This document shows positions 1 to 9,593 of a stretch of DNA of 64,000 nt, piece after piece. Position numbers and translations under genes: made by a program. The stretch comes from Leucobacter sp. OLIS6 (GTDB lineage: Bacteria > Actinomycetota > Actinomycetes > Actinomycetales > Microbacteriaceae): positions 1 through 64,000 of the forward strand of contig NZ_MRAV01000011.1 in the NCBI RefSeq assembly GCF_002752355.1, written 5' to 3'. Positions within the stretch are counted from its first letter, which is position 1; each line of letters opens with the position of its first letter. Below the pieces are notes generated by a model. That model did no database searches and was not told the origin of the DNA. It saw only the letters and a list, made by a program, of their open reading frames with translations.

Positions 1-130
1 CACTCGACCGGGGTAGGAGGGGAGACGGAGTGGGGTGGGCGGGGGACGGGGCGGGACGCAGCGAGGCAGCGGGTCGTAGGCTGGTGGGATCCGGCGGCCG
101 ACTCCGCCGCCCGACAACGAAGGGCCCGAG

Positions 131-715
131 ATGACCCACGAGCCGCAGAACGAGCTGCCCCCGGAGCTGCGCGAGTACCCCGCCGAGAGCCCCATCCCGA
201 CGGAGGCTCCGCGCCGCGGGCGCCGCGTCGGACCACTGGTCGCGATGACTCTCGCACTGCTGCTCGCCGTCGGCGGCGTCTTCGCGCTGCCGTTCAACGT
301 CGGCGGCGCCTGGACCCAGCCGACGGTCGACTTCGAGCAGGCGACGCTCGCCAAGGTCGCCGAACAGACGGAGGGACTGCAGCCGCTCTGCGGCGAGGGT
401 GTCGATCCGTCGAGCGTCCGCGTGGCCGGTCGACCCGCGAAGGACGTCCTCTTCGTCGTCGCGCGCACGCCGTCCGGCGCGCTCTGCGGCATGGCCGCCG
501 ACCCGAGCGGGACGGTCTCGTTGGCTTCCAGAACGCCGAATACTCCGGTCTCCGGAGTCGTCTCCCTCGGTCCGGATCAAGGCTATCTGGCGTTCTGGCT
601 CGCGCCGGCCGCAGCCGGCGCCTCGGGGTTCCGGTCCGACTTCAAGCTGTTCTCCTCCGAGGCCGAGTCCTCGACCTGGTCGGGCTTCGGCTCCGACGCA
701 GGGTCCCCCGCCTGA
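131..715 (+). CDS. Membrane-anchored hypothetical protein
   Basis: I do not recognise this 194-residue protein. It has a Pro/Glu-rich N-terminus (residues 1-25), an Arg-rich stretch (29-32) and one hydrophobic segment at about 33-54, which fits a signal anchor with the rest outside the cell. The outer domain has two cysteines (C87 and C119) that could form a disulfide. A TAGGCT hexamer at 77-82 could be the -10 box of its promoter. It reads toward the amidase gene 34 bases downstream, so co-transcription is possible. Its GC and codon use match its neighbours. The function is unknown. Confidence 0.7.
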   Translation: MTHEPQNELPPELREYPAESPIPTEAPRRGRRVGPLVAMTLALLLAVGGVFALPFNVGGAWTQPTVDFEQATLAKVAEQTEGLQPLCGEGVDPSSVRVAGRPAKDVLFVVARTPSGALCGMAADPSGTVSLASRTPNTPVSGVVSLGPDQGYLAFWLAPAAAGASGFRSDFKLFSSEAESSTWSGFGSDAGSPA

Positions 716-749
716 GCGCTGACGCACCCGCAAGTGACACACTCGGTGC

Positions 750-2177
750 GTGAGCGATTCCGCACCGACTCCCCCGCACGCACCGTCCGTTGCGCTCCCG
801 ACGGCGCTCGAGCTGCGTGATGCGCTGCGCCGCGGCGAGGTCTCGGCGGTGGAGCTCGTGCACGACGCCCTCGACCGGATCGCGGGCGACGAGCTCGGCG
901 CCTTCGTCAGTGTGCAGCCCGTGGCGGCCCTCGCCGAGGCGCACGACGGCGACGCGCGGGTCGCCGCGACGCCGCGCGAGGAGCGCGGATCCCTGCCGCC
1001 GCTGCTCGGCCTGCCGACCGCGCACAAGGACCTGATCGATGTGCGCGGCGCGGTGACGAGCCACGGCAGCCGCGCGGTGCCGCACGTCGCGGCACGGCAC
1101 GATTCGCCGGTCGCCGCGGCGGTCCGCGCCGCGGGGGCGATCTCGCTCGGCAAGACGCAGGTCCCCGAATTCGGCATCGCCGGGTACTCGGAGAATCTGG
1201 TCGCACCGCCAGCCCGCAACCCGCACGACCCAAGCCGCACCCCCGGCGGGTCCTCTGGCGGGTCAGCGGCTGCGGTCGCGGCGGACCTGATCCCGCTCGG
1301 GGTCGGCAGCGACGGGGGCGGCTCGATCCGGATCCCCTCGGCCGCGTGCGGTCTCGTCGGGCTGAAGCCGGGCCGAGGCGCGGTGCCGGCGGACCGCGGG
1401 AGCGGACTCGTCGACGAGATCGGCGCCCCACGGCTCACCGTGTCGGGACCGATCGCCCGGACGGCCGCCGACGCCGCGATGCTGTTCGACGCGATGCGCG
1501 GCCTCGCGTCCGAGCCGAGTCTCGCGGCGGTGCGGCGGGCGCACGAGCTGCGCGGCCTGCGTATCGGCGTGACGCTCCGCTCCCCGTTCGAGGGGGAGGT
1601 GCCGGTCGCGTACTCGCCCGACGCGCTCGCGGCGCTGGACACCGCCGTCACCCGGCTCGGCGAGACGGGGCACCGCATCGAGGAGGCGGACTGGGTACCG
1701 GATCCGCGCTATCCCGGGGCGTTCACGGACGTCTGGACGGCGGGCCTCGCCCGCATCGACTTCGGCCCCGATGCGGAGGCGCTGCTCGGCGAGCTGGCGG
1801 CAGCGTTCCTGGCGCGCGCCCGGCGGGCGTCGCCCGAGCGGCTGATGCGCGCGGCGCGCACGCTGCGCGAGTTCGCCGCGGATTGCGTGCGGCAGTGGGG
1901 CGCGTACGACGCGATCCTGACGCCCGCGCTCGCGTTCGCGGCGCCCCGGGTCGGCGCGTTCGTCGCGGCCGGGCCGGAGGACGACTACCGCCTGCAGTGC
2001 GAGTGGGCGCCGCAGACATCGATGGTGAACGTGGCGGGCCTGCCTGCGATCGTCGCGCCGACCCACCGGGACGCGGCGGGGCTTCCGTTCGGGGTGCAGC
2101 TGATCGGCCGAACCGGTGCGGAGACGACGCTGCTGCAGCTCGCGGAGCAGTTGGCACCCTCGGTTTCGACTCGCTAG
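750..2177 (+). CDS. Amidase-signature-family hydrolase
   Basis: This 475-residue enzyme hydrolyses a carboxamide or related bond. The amidase-signature triad is complete: Lys93 in the TAHKD motif, the cis-Ser168 in GGSSGGS, and the nucleophile Ser192 in SDGGGS, with the family's spacing of 24 residues between the two serines. The start is GTG, giving MSDSAPTP. No signal peptide is seen, so it is probably cytoplasmic. The substrate cannot be told from sequence; aryl or aliphatic amides, or Glu-tRNA-like substrates, are family options. No gatB or gatC lies nearby, so it is unlikely to be GatA. It converges on the SDR gene across a long inverted repeat (2222-2349). Confidence 0.88.
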   Translation: MSDSAPTPPHAPSVALPTALELRDALRRGEVSAVELVHDALDRIAGDELGAFVSVQPVAALAEAHDGDARVAATPREERGSLPPLLGLPTAHKDLIDVRGAVTSHGSRAVPHVAARHDSPVAAAVRAAGAISLGKTQVPEFGIAGYSENLVAPPARNPHDPSRTPGGSSGGSAAAVAADLIPLGVGSDGGGSIRIPSAACGLVGLKPGRGAVPADRGSGLVDEIGAPRLTVSGPIARTAADAAMLFDAMRGLASEPSLAAVRRAHELRGLRIGVTLRSPFEGEVPVAYSPDALAALDTAVTRLGETGHRIEEADWVPDPRYPGAFTDVWTAGLARIDFGPDAEALLGELAAAFLARARRASPERLMRAARTLREFAADCVRQWGAYDAILTPALAFAAPRVGAFVAAGPEDDYRLQCEWAPQTSMVNVAGLPAIVAPTHRDAAGLPFGVQLIGRTGAETTLLQLAEQLAPSVSTR

Positions 2178-2221
2178 CGCGCGCTCGACCACCGCAATCC
2201 CGGCGCCGAGCGAACGGCCTG

Positions 2222-2349
2222 CGGGGCGGGCGCGGTGTCTGGGATTGCCCGGCGGCGCATCGGGGTTGGCGTGGCGCGACGGAGGAGCGACATCGCCGGG
2301 GGATCCCCGCCTAAGCCGCGGGGCAATCCCAGACACCGCGCCCGCCCCG
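2222..2349. repeat. Perfect 29-bp inverted repeat with 70-nt spacer
   Basis: The arms 2222-2250 and 2321-2349 are exact reverse complements over 29 bases, separated by a 70-base GC-rich spacer. It lies between the convergent amidase and SDR genes. A bidirectional terminator is the simplest reading, but the spacer is far longer than a normal loop and no T-tract follows either arm. A small non-coding palindromic element is the alternative. Confidence 0.75.
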
Positions 2350-2363
2350 ACCGAGAGCGACCC

Positions 2364-3170
2364 CTACTCGTACGCCCCCACGACGGTCTGGTCCCAGTCG
2401 ATGATGGATCCGGTGACGACGCCGCTGCGGTCGCTGAGGAGGAAGACGACGGCGTCGGCGATCTCGTCGGGCTGGCCGAGCTTGCCCATGGGCATCGCGG
2501 CGGACGCCTGTTCGAGCCAGCCGTCCTCGGCGCCGTGGAACTTCTGCTGGGTGGCGTTCTCGCCGGGGGTCGCGGTCCAGCCGATGTTGAGGCCGTTGAT
2601 GCGGATCCGGTCGAAGCGGTGCGCGAAGGCGGCGTTCTTGGTGAGGCCCGCGAGTCCGGCCTTGGAGGCGACGTAGGGCGCGAGGTAGGGCTGCCCGCCG
2701 TGCGACGAGATGGTGATGATGTTGACGATCGTGCCGGGCGCTCCGCGCCGCTGCATGTCGGCGACGGCGCCCTGCATGGTCATGAAGGGGGCGACGAGGT
2801 TGACGGCGAGGTGTTCGCCGAGCAGTTCGCGTGTGGTGTCGGTGAGGCTGCCGCGGGTGGGCAGGGCGGCGGCGTTGACGAGGCTGTCGATGCGGCCGAA
2901 GCGTGCGACGGTCTCGGCGACGGCGCGTTCAGCTTCGCCGGGGACCGCGAGGTCGGCGACGACGGCGATCGCGTTCGCAGGTCCGTCGTCGCTCCGGAGC
3001 GCGGCTTCGTGGATCTCGGTGAGCGCGCGTTCGGCTTTCTCGGCGGAGCGTCCGACGATCGCGATGCCGGCGGCTCCTTCGCGGGCGGCGGCGCGTGCGA
3101 TGGCGAGGCCGAGGCCCTGGGTGCCGCCGGTGACGAGCAGGATCCTGCCGGCCATGAGGTGCTGCATCAT
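2364..3170 (-). CDS. SDR-family NAD(P)-dependent oxidoreductase
   Basis: This is a classical short-chain dehydrogenase of 268 residues. The dinucleotide motif TGGTQGLG is at 14-21. The catalytic set is Ser155/Ser156, Tyr166 and Lys170 (YVASK). The start is the ATG at 3170, whose ATGA overlaps the stop of the upstream Gfo/Idh/MocA gene, with GGAGG just before it; the ATG at 3167 has better SD spacing and is the alternative. It is the last gene of the sugar/inositol transporter operon, so it probably oxidises or reduces a polyol or keto-sugar made from the imported compound. The exact substrate is unknown. Confidence 0.85.
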   Translation of the reverse strand: MMQHLMAGRILLVTGGTQGLGLAIARAAAREGAAGIAIVGRSAEKAERALTEIHEAALRSDDGPANAIAVVADLAVPGEAERAVAETVARFGRIDSLVNAAALPTRGSLTDTTRELLGEHLAVNLVAPFMTMQGAVADMQRRGAPGTIVNIITISSHGGQPYLAPYVASKAGLAGLTKNAAFAHRFDRIRINGLNIGWTATPGENATQQKFHGAEDGWLEQASAAMPMGKLGQPDEIADAVVFLLSDRSGVVTGSIIDWDQTVVGAYE

Positions 3171-4402
3171 GCCTCCTGGGGTGCGGTGAGGGCCGCGGTC
3201 GTGCCGGGTTCGGTGGGGATCCGTTCCCAGCTGCGTTCGGCTGCGGAGCGTTCGGCTGCGGAGACGACCCGGGCGGCCGAGAGGGCGTCGTGGATGTTCG
3301 ACGCTGCGGCGTCGCGGCCGAGCACGGCGGAGAGGAACTTCTTGGCTTCGATGACTTTGAGGTCGTCGTAGCCCATGGAGGTGCCGGCGCCGGGTTGGAA
3401 GCGTCCGAATTCGCCCATGCCGGGGTGCGCCATGACGGTGGTGTAGCCGGGGTCTTCGGTGCCGAGCGGCGTGGAGACGCGCAGGAAGTTGAGCTGTTCG
3501 AAGTCCCAGATCGCGGATCCGCGCGTGCCGTAGACGGCGATCCCGTAGCTGGCGCGGGGGCCGACGGCGACGCGGGAGGCTTCGAGGGTGCCGACGGCGT
3601 CGGCCGCTACGGCGTCGCCGGAGAGCCGCACGAGCATGCCGGCGTAGTCCTCGTTCTCGACGGGTGCCATCTGGCCGCCTTCGATGAGGGCGAAGTGGGT
3701 GCCGGTGCCCATGGGCAGTTCGGGTCGTTCGGCGTAGACGGTGGAGGTGAGCGCGCTCACTTCGGCGACGGGCCCGAGCGTGTAGTGCACGAGGTCGACG
3801 AGGTGCCCCATGAGGTCGCCGAGCACGCCGGATCCTGCGAGTTCGCGCACGAAGCGCCAGGAGCGGGCGCCGCGCGGGTCGGCGGAGTAGTCGGCGAACA
3901 TGTGGCCGCGCACGTTGGTGACGCGGCCGAGGGCGCCCGAGGCCACGAGCGCGCGGAGGTGCTCGACGGCGGGGGCGTGCCGGTAGTTGAAGCCGATGGA
4001 GGTGATGACGCCGGCCGCGTCGGCGGCTTCGGCGACGGCCGCGGTCTCGGTTTCGCCGCGTCCGACGGGCTTCTCGATCCAGAAGTGCTTGCCGGCCCGG
4101 GCGGCGGCGATCCCCATCTCGGCGTGCAGGAAGTTGGGGGCGCAGATCGAGACGACGTCGACTTCGGGGTCTTCGAGCACGGCCCGGTAGTCGGCGGAGG
4201 CGCGCTCGTAGCCGAGCACGTCGACTGCTTCGCGGCGCCGATCCTCGGAGGTGTCGGCGGCGTGCACGAGCCGCGGACGGACCCCGAGGTCGGGATAGGC
4301 GTATGCCAGGTTTCGGTAGGCGCGGCTGTGGAGCTGCCCCATCCACCCGACGCTGATGAGGCCGACCCCGACCTCGGTGGTTCCGTTCGCGAGCGTGCGC
4401 AT
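3167..4402 (-). CDS. Gfo/Idh/MocA-family dehydrogenase
   Basis: This is a 411-residue NAD(P)-dependent sugar or inositol dehydrogenase. The N-terminal Rossmann glycine motif is slightly divergent (GLISVGWMG, about 14-22). The family Glu-Lys-Pro motif is at 110-112 (Lys111 probably catalytic), and the later GDLMGHLVD stretch carries the Asp/His region. It is encoded 7 bases downstream of the ABC transporter ATPase gene and overlaps the SDR gene. The pair probably feeds an inositol isomer or other polyol into the iol pathway. It differs clearly from the IolG encoded at 7480-8490, so it is a second, distinct dehydrogenase and not a duplicate. Confidence 0.85.
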   Translation of the reverse strand: MRTLANGTTEVGVGLISVGWMGQLHSRAYRNLAYAYPDLGVRPRLVHAADTSEDRRREAVDVLGYERASADYRAVLEDPEVDVVSICAPNFLHAEMGIAAARAGKHFWIEKPVGRGETETAAVAEAADAAGVITSIGFNYRHAPAVEHLRALVASGALGRVTNVRGHMFADYSADPRGARSWRFVRELAGSGVLGDLMGHLVDLVHYTLGPVAEVSALTSTVYAERPELPMGTGTHFALIEGGQMAPVENEDYAGMLVRLSGDAVAADAVGTLEASRVAVGPRASYGIAVYGTRGSAIWDFEQLNFLRVSTPLGTEDPGYTTVMAHPGMGEFGRFQPGAGTSMGYDDLKVIEAKKFLSAVLGRDAAASNIHDALSAARVVSAAERSAAERSWERIPTEPGTTAALTAPQEA

Positions 4403-4409
4403 GCGCCTC

Positions 4410-5204
4410 CTACTTCCGCGTCGCAGAGATCTCGTGGGCGAGCGATTCGAGCTCGGCGCCGCCGGCCATCGCCTGCACGAGTTCTTCGAGCTCGACCTTG
4501 CCGCGTTCGAAGTCGGCGATCATGCGTCCGCGGTTGAGCAGGTAGAAACGGTCGCCGACCATGAAGGCGTGGTGCGGGTTGTGGGTGATGAACACCACTG
4601 CGACGCCGCGTTCGCGGGCGGCGAGGATGTACTTCAGCACGATGCCGGACTGGCGCACGCCGAGGGCGCTCGTGGGCTCGTCGAGGATCAGCACCTTGGC
4701 TCCGAAGTGCACGGCGCGCGCGATGGCGACGGCCTGTCGTTCGCCGCCCGAGAGGGTGCCGATGGGCTGGTTGGTGTCGCGCAGGTCGATGCCCATCTCC
4801 ATGAGCGCCTGCTTGGTGATGTCCTGCGACTTCTTGACGGACATGAAGCCGAAGAGCTTCGGTCCCTTGACCGGCTCGTTGCCGAGGAAGAAGTTGCGCC
4901 AGATCGACATGAGCGGCACGGTCGCGAGGTCCTGGAACACGGTGGCGATCCCGCGTGCGAGGGCGTCGCGGGGCGACGAGAACTCGACTGCTTCGCCTTC
5001 GACGCGGAACGCGCCGCTGCTCGGCTTGTGGACGCCCGAGAGGGTCTTGATGAGCGTGGACTTGCCGGCGCCGTTGTCGCCGAGCACGCAGGTGACGGAT
5101 CCGGGGTCGACTTTGAGGCTGATGTCGCGCAGCGCGATGACGCTGCCGAAGCTCTTGCCGACGTTCTCGAGTTCGAGGGCCGGCGTCTTGGATTCCTGGG
5201 TCAT
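4410..5204 (-). CDS. Sugar ABC transporter ATP-binding protein (FrcA type)
   Basis: This 264-residue single-domain ATPase powers the adjacent RbsC-like permease. Walker A is GDNGAGKST (42-50), the ABC signature is LSGGERQ (151-157) and Walker B is VLILDE (171-176), followed by a switch histidine in FITHN. It is half the length of the two-domain RbsA/XylG/IatA ATPases but matches the short FrcA type, so it is not a truncation and presumably works as a homodimer. Its ATG at 5204 forms an ATGA overlap with the permease stop. With its neighbours it probably imports inositol or a related polyol. Confidence 0.92.
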   Translation of the reverse strand: MTQESKTPALELENVGKSFGSVIALRDISLKVDPGSVTCVLGDNGAGKSTLIKTLSGVHKPSSGAFRVEGEAVEFSSPRDALARGIATVFQDLATVPLMSIWRNFFLGNEPVKGPKLFGFMSVKKSQDITKQALMEMGIDLRDTNQPIGTLSGGERQAVAIARAVHFGAKVLILDEPTSALGVRQSGIVLKYILAARERGVAVVFITHNPHHAFMVGDRFYLLNRGRMIADFERGKVELEELVQAMAGGAELESLAHEISATRK

Positions 5205-6262
5205 TTCTTCCGACCTCCCTGTGCGCGACGCGAGATGGTGATGTTGATGAGCACTGCCGAGAAGAGGATCACGCCGAGGAACGTCGAGACCCAGTCCTGG
5301 TCCCACAGGGCGTAGGGGATGCCGACCGCGGCGAAGCCCATGATGAGCGCGCCGATGGATGCGCCGATCGCGGAGCCGGCGCCGCCGGTGAGGAGGCAGC
5401 CGCCGACGGCCGCGGCGATGATGTAGTAGAACTCCTGGCCGACGCCCTGGCCGGCCTGCATGCCCTTGAGTCGCAGCACGAACATGACGCCGACGAGCGC
5501 GGCGGCCATGGCGGTCATCATGAAGAGCAGGATCTTGGTGCGGTCGACGGGGACGCCCGCGTTGCGCGCGGCGTTGGCGTCGCCGCCGACGGCGAAGATC
5601 CAGTTGCCGAAGACGGTGCGGGTGAGCAGCAGCGTCGCGATGACGGTGAGCAGGATCCACCAGATCACGGAGATCTGGAAGGTGGTGCCGCCGATGGAGA
5701 CGGTGCTGGCGAAGAGCGCCTGGGCCGAGTCGTAGCCGTCGCCCTGGTCGACGCCCGAGACGCGGACGGTGCCGGTGATGCCCTTGGTGACGGCGAGGTT
5801 GACGCCCTTGAGCACGAAGAAGGTGCCGAGGGTGACGATGAACGAGGGCAGCTTCGTCTTGACGACGAGCATGCCGTTGATGAAGCCGACGACGGCCGCG
5901 AAGACGAGGGTGACGACGATCGCGAGCCAGACGTTCATGCCCCATTCGGTGATGAGGAGGCCCGCGAGGAGGCCCGCGGTGCCGACCATGACGCCGGTCG
6001 ACAGGTCGAACTCGCCGCCGATCATGAGGAGAGCCACGAACACGGCGACGATGCCGACGGGGGCCGCGAAGTCGGTCCAGCCGGCGGCGCCTTCGAGCGT
6101 CGCGAAGTTGCCGGTGGTGTCGGAGAAGGCGAACACCAGGAAGATGGCGACCGCTCCGATGAGTGCGCCGAGCTCGGGACGGCGCAGCACCTTGAGGTAC
6201 CACGGCGTCGTGCTCACGCGTTCGTCGAGCTTGATGTTGCTGGTTTCGGTGAGGAATGTCAT
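5201..6262 (-). CDS. Sugar ABC transporter permease (RbsC/FrcC family)
   Basis: This 353-residue integral membrane protein has about nine or ten hydrophobic segments. It is the membrane channel of the carbohydrate (CUT2) type. The family-typical segment [13 protein letters not shown] follows the third helix, and a conserved [10 protein letters not shown] loop precedes the EAA-like region. The start ATG at 6262 follows GGGAGAGA. The gene lies between the substrate-binding protein and the ATPase genes, the standard order for this class. Specificity is set by the binding protein; location in the iol block suggests inositol. Confidence 0.93.
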   Translation of the reverse strand: MTFLTETSNIKLDERVSTTPWYLKVLRRPELGALIGAVAIFLVFAFSDTTGNFATLEGAAGWTDFAAPVGIVAVFVALLMIGGEFDLSTGVMVGTAGLLAGLLITEWGMNVWLAIVVTLVFAAVVGFINGMLVVKTKLPSFIVTLGTFFVLKGVNLAVTKGITGTVRVSGVDQGDGYDSAQALFASTVSIGGTTFQISVIWWILLTVIATLLLTRTVFGNWIFAVGGDANAARNAGVPVDRTKILLFMMTAMAAALVGVMFVLRLKGMQAGQGVGQEFYYIIAAAVGGCLLTGGAGSAIGASIGALIMGFAAVGIPYALWDQDWVSTFLGVILFSAVLINITISRRAQGGRKK

Positions 6263-6318
6263 GGTCTCTCCCTGCGAGGGACGGGGCCGGCGGTGCGCCG
6301 CCGGCCCCGTCGTCCGCG

Positions 6319-7314
6319 TTAGCGCAGGCCTTCCTTCACGGATTCCTGCACGGCCTTCACGTTGTCCTTGGTCACGAATGCGGGACCGGTGTAGACGGGG
6401 AGCCCGCCGCCGATCTCGATCGCGTCCTTCACGGCGAAGTACAGCAGCTGCACGGCCATGTAGCCCTGCGCGTACTGCTGCTGGTCGATACCGAACTGCA
6501 GGGTGCCTGCGTCGATCGCCTTGAGGGCGTCGGCGGAGAGGTCGACGGTGCCGACCTTGATGTCGCGGCCGACGGTCTTGACGGCGGGGAGGACGGCGCC
6601 GGTGGCGACGTCGGCGTTCAGCGCGAACACGGCGTCGATCGACGAGTCGGCCTGGAGTGCGGCGAGGATCTTGGCCTGCGCGCCGTTCAGGTCGGCGAGC
6701 GCGCCGTCGGCGTTGAACTCCTGGACCTTGCCCTTGAAGGTCTCTGCGGCGCCCTTGCAGCGATCGGTGAGGCCGGAGTTGGCGGCTTCCTGGATCGGGC
6801 AGAGGATCTTCTTGACGCCGAGCTCGTTGAACTTCTCGCCCGCCTGGCGGCCGGCGACGATCTCGTCCTGGCCGACGTGGGTGAAGGCGCCGAGGTCCTT
6901 GTAGACGCTGGATCCCGAGTTGATGGTGACGGTGGGGATCTTGGCGTCGCTCGCCGCCTTCATCGCGGACTGGATCGCGCCGGGGTCGGGTGCGGAGGCG
7001 GCGATGCCGCTGCAGCCGCCCTTGACGCCGGCTTCGATGGTGGACGCCTGCTTGGCGGCGTCGTTGGTCGAGCCCTGGTAGTCGAGGGTGACGCCGAGCG
7101 TCTTGGCCGCGTCTTCGGCGCCCTTCTGCGCGACGGCCCAGAAGGTGCCGCCGTCGCCGTGGGTGTAGACGCAGATCTTGATGTTCTTGTTGTCGGGGGC
7201 GGCGCTTCCGCCGCCGCCTCCGCCCTTCGCGCCGGTGCCGGAGCAGCCGGCGAGCGCCAGGGTCAGGGCCGCAGCGGTGGCCACTGCGGCAGTGATGAGC
7301 TTCTTCTTCACCAT
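6319..7314 (-). CDS. Sugar ABC transporter substrate-binding lipoprotein
   Basis: This 331-residue binding protein belongs to the periplasmic-binding-protein type 1 group (RbsB/IbpA-like). It has a lipoprotein signal peptide with lipobox LAGC, lipidated at Cys24, then a Gly/Ser linker. It opens a five-gene operon (binding protein, permease, ATPase, Gfo/Idh/MocA, SDR). The promoter region (7315-7479) carries a copy of the putative GntR operator fused to a -10 box, which ties the transporter to the iol regulon. myo-Inositol or an isomer is the likely ligand by context, though ligand residues cannot be assigned from sequence alone. Confidence 0.92.
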   Translation of the reverse strand: MVKKKLITAAVATAAALTLALAGCSGTGAKGGGGGGSAAPDNKNIKICVYTHGDGGTFWAVAQKGAEDAAKTLGVTLDYQGSTNDAAKQASTIEAGVKGGCSGIAASAPDPGAIQSAMKAASDAKIPTVTINSGSSVYKDLGAFTHVGQDEIVAGRQAGEKFNELGVKKILCPIQEAANSGLTDRCKGAAETFKGKVQEFNADGALADLNGAQAKILAALQADSSIDAVFALNADVATGAVLPAVKTVGRDIKVGTVDLSADALKAIDAGTLQFGIDQQQYAQGYMAVQLLYFAVKDAIEIGGGLPVYTGPAFVTKDNVKAVQESVKEGLR

Positions 7315-7424
7315 GATGACGGTGCCTCATTTCCTCTTCATTGAGCTTTGCGAGGTGGGACGTGAACGGCCCTGTTCGCCAGTATCTTCCATCCCCGGAT
7401 CAGGATCCAGCGATTCGGGGATAT

Positions 7425-7436
7425 TTGTTATGACAT
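7425..7436 (-). promoter_or_regulatory. Putative GntR (iol) operator upstream of the transporter operon
   Basis: Read on the minus strand, the site is ATGTCATAACAA. It directly overlaps a TAATGT -10-like hexamer, 111 bases before the binding-protein start. It matches three other sites in this window (9509, 16935 and 17037). Confidence 0.6.
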
Positions 7437-7479
7437 TAGGGCATTTGAGACCAGATTGTTGCAAACTCCGCGCAAAGCT

Positions 7480-8490
7480 TCAGTTGAACGGCATCGCAAC
7501 GACGCTACCGGTCTCGGCGGACCTCTGGGCGGCATCGGCGAGCAGCAGCGCGGCGCGGCCGTCGTCGAAGGTCGGGCTGTCGGACGGTTCGCCGCGCATG
7601 AGGCGCAGGAACGCGTCGAGCTCCGCTGAATACGACACGGCATAGCGATGCAGGAACTGCGGTTCGTAGGGCGCGCGCGCATCCACCGCCGTCGCATTCG
7701 ACGCACTCACCAGGCTGAGCGACGGATTGTTCGCCTGCAGGGAGCCGAGCGACCCGAACGCCTCGATCCGCTGGTCGTAGCCGACGGCGCTGTGCCGCGA
7801 GTTGATGATCGTGACGATCGCACCCGACGAGGACTTCAGGGTCACGACGGCCGTGTCGAAGTCGCCGTGCTCGCGCGCGCCGTCGTCGAAGAGCGTGCTG
7901 CCCGTCGCGCTCACCTCGACGATGTCGGGCAGGAAGAACCGGGCCATGTCGAAGTCGTGGATCGTCATGTCGCGGAAGATGCCGCCCGAGACCCCGATGT
8001 AGGCGGCGGGCGGCGCCGCGGGATCCCGGCTGATGATGGTCAGCTGCTCGAGCGGCCCGATCTCGCCGGCCGCGACGCGGGCGCGCACCTCGGCGAACGC
8101 CGGATCGAAACGGCGGTTGAAGCCGAGCGCCACCGGCACCCCCGACGCCGCCACCTTCGGCCGCAGCGCTTCGACGCGCGCGATGTCGAGGTCGATCGGT
8201 TTCTCGCACAGCACCGGGATCCCGCGATCCACCGCCGCCTCGATGAGCGGGACGTGCGTGGGCGTCGGCGCGGCGACGAGGATCGCGTCGACCTCGCCCG
8301 AGTCGAGCAGTTCGTCGCTCGAATCGGTCACGCGACCGCCGAAGCGCGCCGCGAGCGCGTGCGCGCCGTCGACGAACGGATCGGCGATCCAGCTGAGCTC
8401 GGTCTCGGGATGCGCCGAGATGCTCGTCGCGTGCACCAGGCCGATGCGGCCCGTGCCGATGAGCCCCATGCGCACTCGGTTCTGCGTCAT
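7480..8490 (-). CDS. iolG: myo-Inositol 2-dehydrogenase
   Basis: It oxidises myo-inositol to scyllo-inosose with NAD+, the first step of the iol pathway. The 336-residue protein has the Rossmann motif GTGRIG at 12-17 and Glu-Lys-Pro at 96-98 (Lys97). The catalytic DMTIH motif has Asp174 and His178, close to the Lys97/Asp172/His176 triad known for Bacillus IolG. Phrases such as GFNRRFDP and FRDMTIHDFDMARF are typical of this subgroup. It is encoded just downstream of the iolE-like gene, with which it shares a promoter, and upstream of the transporter operon. All are on the minus strand. Confidence 0.9.
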   Translation of the reverse strand: MTQNRVRMGLIGTGRIGLVHATSISAHPETELSWIADPFVDGAHALAARFGGRVTDSSDELLDSGEVDAILVAAPTPTHVPLIEAAVDRGIPVLCEKPIDLDIARVEALRPKVAASGVPVALGFNRRFDPAFAEVRARVAAGEIGPLEQLTIISRDPAAPPAAYIGVSGGIFRDMTIHDFDMARFFLPDIVEVSATGSTLFDDGAREHGDFDTAVVTLKSSSGAIVTIINSRHSAVGYDQRIEAFGSLGSLQANNPSLSLVSASNATAVDARAPYEPQFLHRYAVSYSAELDAFLRLMRGEPSDSPTFDDGRAALLLADAAQRSAETGSVVAMPFN

Positions 8491-8536
8491 TGCTTCGGTT
8501 CCTTCTGCTCGTGGTGCGGTTCGGGAGCGCGTCCGC

Positions 8537-9457
8537 TCAGGCCCAGGGCCGGAGCGCCTCGCGGTTGGTGCGGTGATCGGCCAGGCGCCGCTCGGCGAAG
8601 GTCGCGAGGTCGATGCCGGCCTCGGGCAGCACGTCCTGTTCGACGACGACCCAGCCGGCGTAGCCCGCCCGATCCATGGCGTTCATGATGGTCGCGAGGT
8701 CGATGTCGCCGTCGCCGAACGCCGCGAAGGCGCCCGAGCTCCAGACCTCGACCATGCCGCCGCCCGCTTCGATGACCCGGGCGAGCTCGGCGCGGTCGAC
8801 GTCCTTCAGGTGGAGGTGGTTGATGCGGGGCGCCCAGCGCTCCACCACGGCGGCGGGATCGCCGCCGCCGAGCAGCAGGTGCCCGGTGTCGAAGGTGAGG
8901 CCGACGTCGACCCGCTCGAGGAACCGCTCGACCTCGTCGGGCGACTCGACGAAGGTGCCCGCGTGGTGATGGAAGGTCGGCTCGAGCCCGGCCGCGCGCA
9001 CCCGGTCGGCCGCGCGGGCGGCGTTCGCGGCGAGGCGGTCCCAGCCCGCGGCGTCGAGCGGGTCGACGGCGAGGCCGGGCCGCGCCTGGCGCGCTTCGGA
9101 CCCGGAGTCCGCGAGCGTCGGCTTGGGCCGGAACGCGTCGGGTCCGCCGAGCGCGGCGGCCGCGTCGGCGAACACCGCGAGCGCCGCGTCGAGCTCGGGC
9201 AGTGCGGCCTCGAACGCGTCGTCGTCGCTCATGGGCAGTTGCACCCAGCCTCCGGCGAGCCCGAAGTCGTGCGCACGCAGGCGCGAGATCAACGTCTCCC
9301 CTTCGCCGAGGTAGCCCGCCGGCCCGAGATCGATCCCGGCGTACCCGGTCTCGTCGAGGATCTCGAGCATCTGCTCGGGGGCGATCGTGTCGGCTCCCTC
9401 GGGGGTGAGCTCGAACACTCCGAAGCTCACCGGGGCACCGGCGACTCGTGCGTCCAT
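8537..9457 (-). CDS. iolE: Sugar-phosphate isomerase/epimerase-type TIM barrel, inosose dehydratase-like
   Basis: It probably dehydrates scyllo-inosose to the trihydroxycyclohexane dione, the step before IolD. The 306-residue protein is an AP-endonuclease-2-like TIM barrel. Candidate metal ligands are visible in FHHHAGTF, FDTGHLL, INHLHLKD and VVEQD, which is the IolE pattern. The start ATG at 9457 is preceded by AGGAGG at good spacing. It heads the iolE-iolG unit, whose promoter region holds a GntR-type operator at 9509-9520. IolI/IolH-type isomerases share the fold and remain possible. Confidence 0.78.
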   Translation of the reverse strand: MDARVAGAPVSFGVFELTPEGADTIAPEQMLEILDETGYAGIDLGPAGYLGEGETLISRLRAHDFGLAGGWVQLPMSDDDAFEAALPELDAALAVFADAAAALGGPDAFRPKPTLADSGSEARQARPGLAVDPLDAAGWDRLAANAARAADRVRAAGLEPTFHHHAGTFVESPDEVERFLERVDVGLTFDTGHLLLGGGDPAAVVERWAPRINHLHLKDVDRAELARVIEAGGGMVEVWSSGAFAAFGDGDIDLATIMNAMDRAGYAGWVVVEQDVLPEAGIDLATFAERRLADHRTNREALRPWA

Positions 9458-9508
9458 GCGTGCGCCTCCTTGCGCTGTTCGATCGCTCGGGCGGCTCCGC
9501 CCGAGGCT

Positions 9509-9520
9509 TTGATAAGACAA
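9509..9520 (-). promoter_or_regulatory. Putative GntR (iol) operator upstream of iolE-iolG
   Basis: On the minus strand the site is TTGTCTTATCAA, overlapping a TATTGT -10-like hexamer. The wider 24-base context shares 19 identities with the site at 7425, including a common AAATGC upstream of the -10. Confidence 0.6.
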
Positions 9521-9593
9521 TAGAGCATTTCTGGGGCGCCCGCTATCCGCCCGGACCCCGATTCCAACGATCGTCTCGTTTGCTAAAAATATG

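Noticed and set aside
4410-5204. ATPase looks truncated compared with RbsA-type proteins
   Set aside because: It has a complete single ATPase domain with Walker and signature motifs; FrcA-type ATPases have this length.
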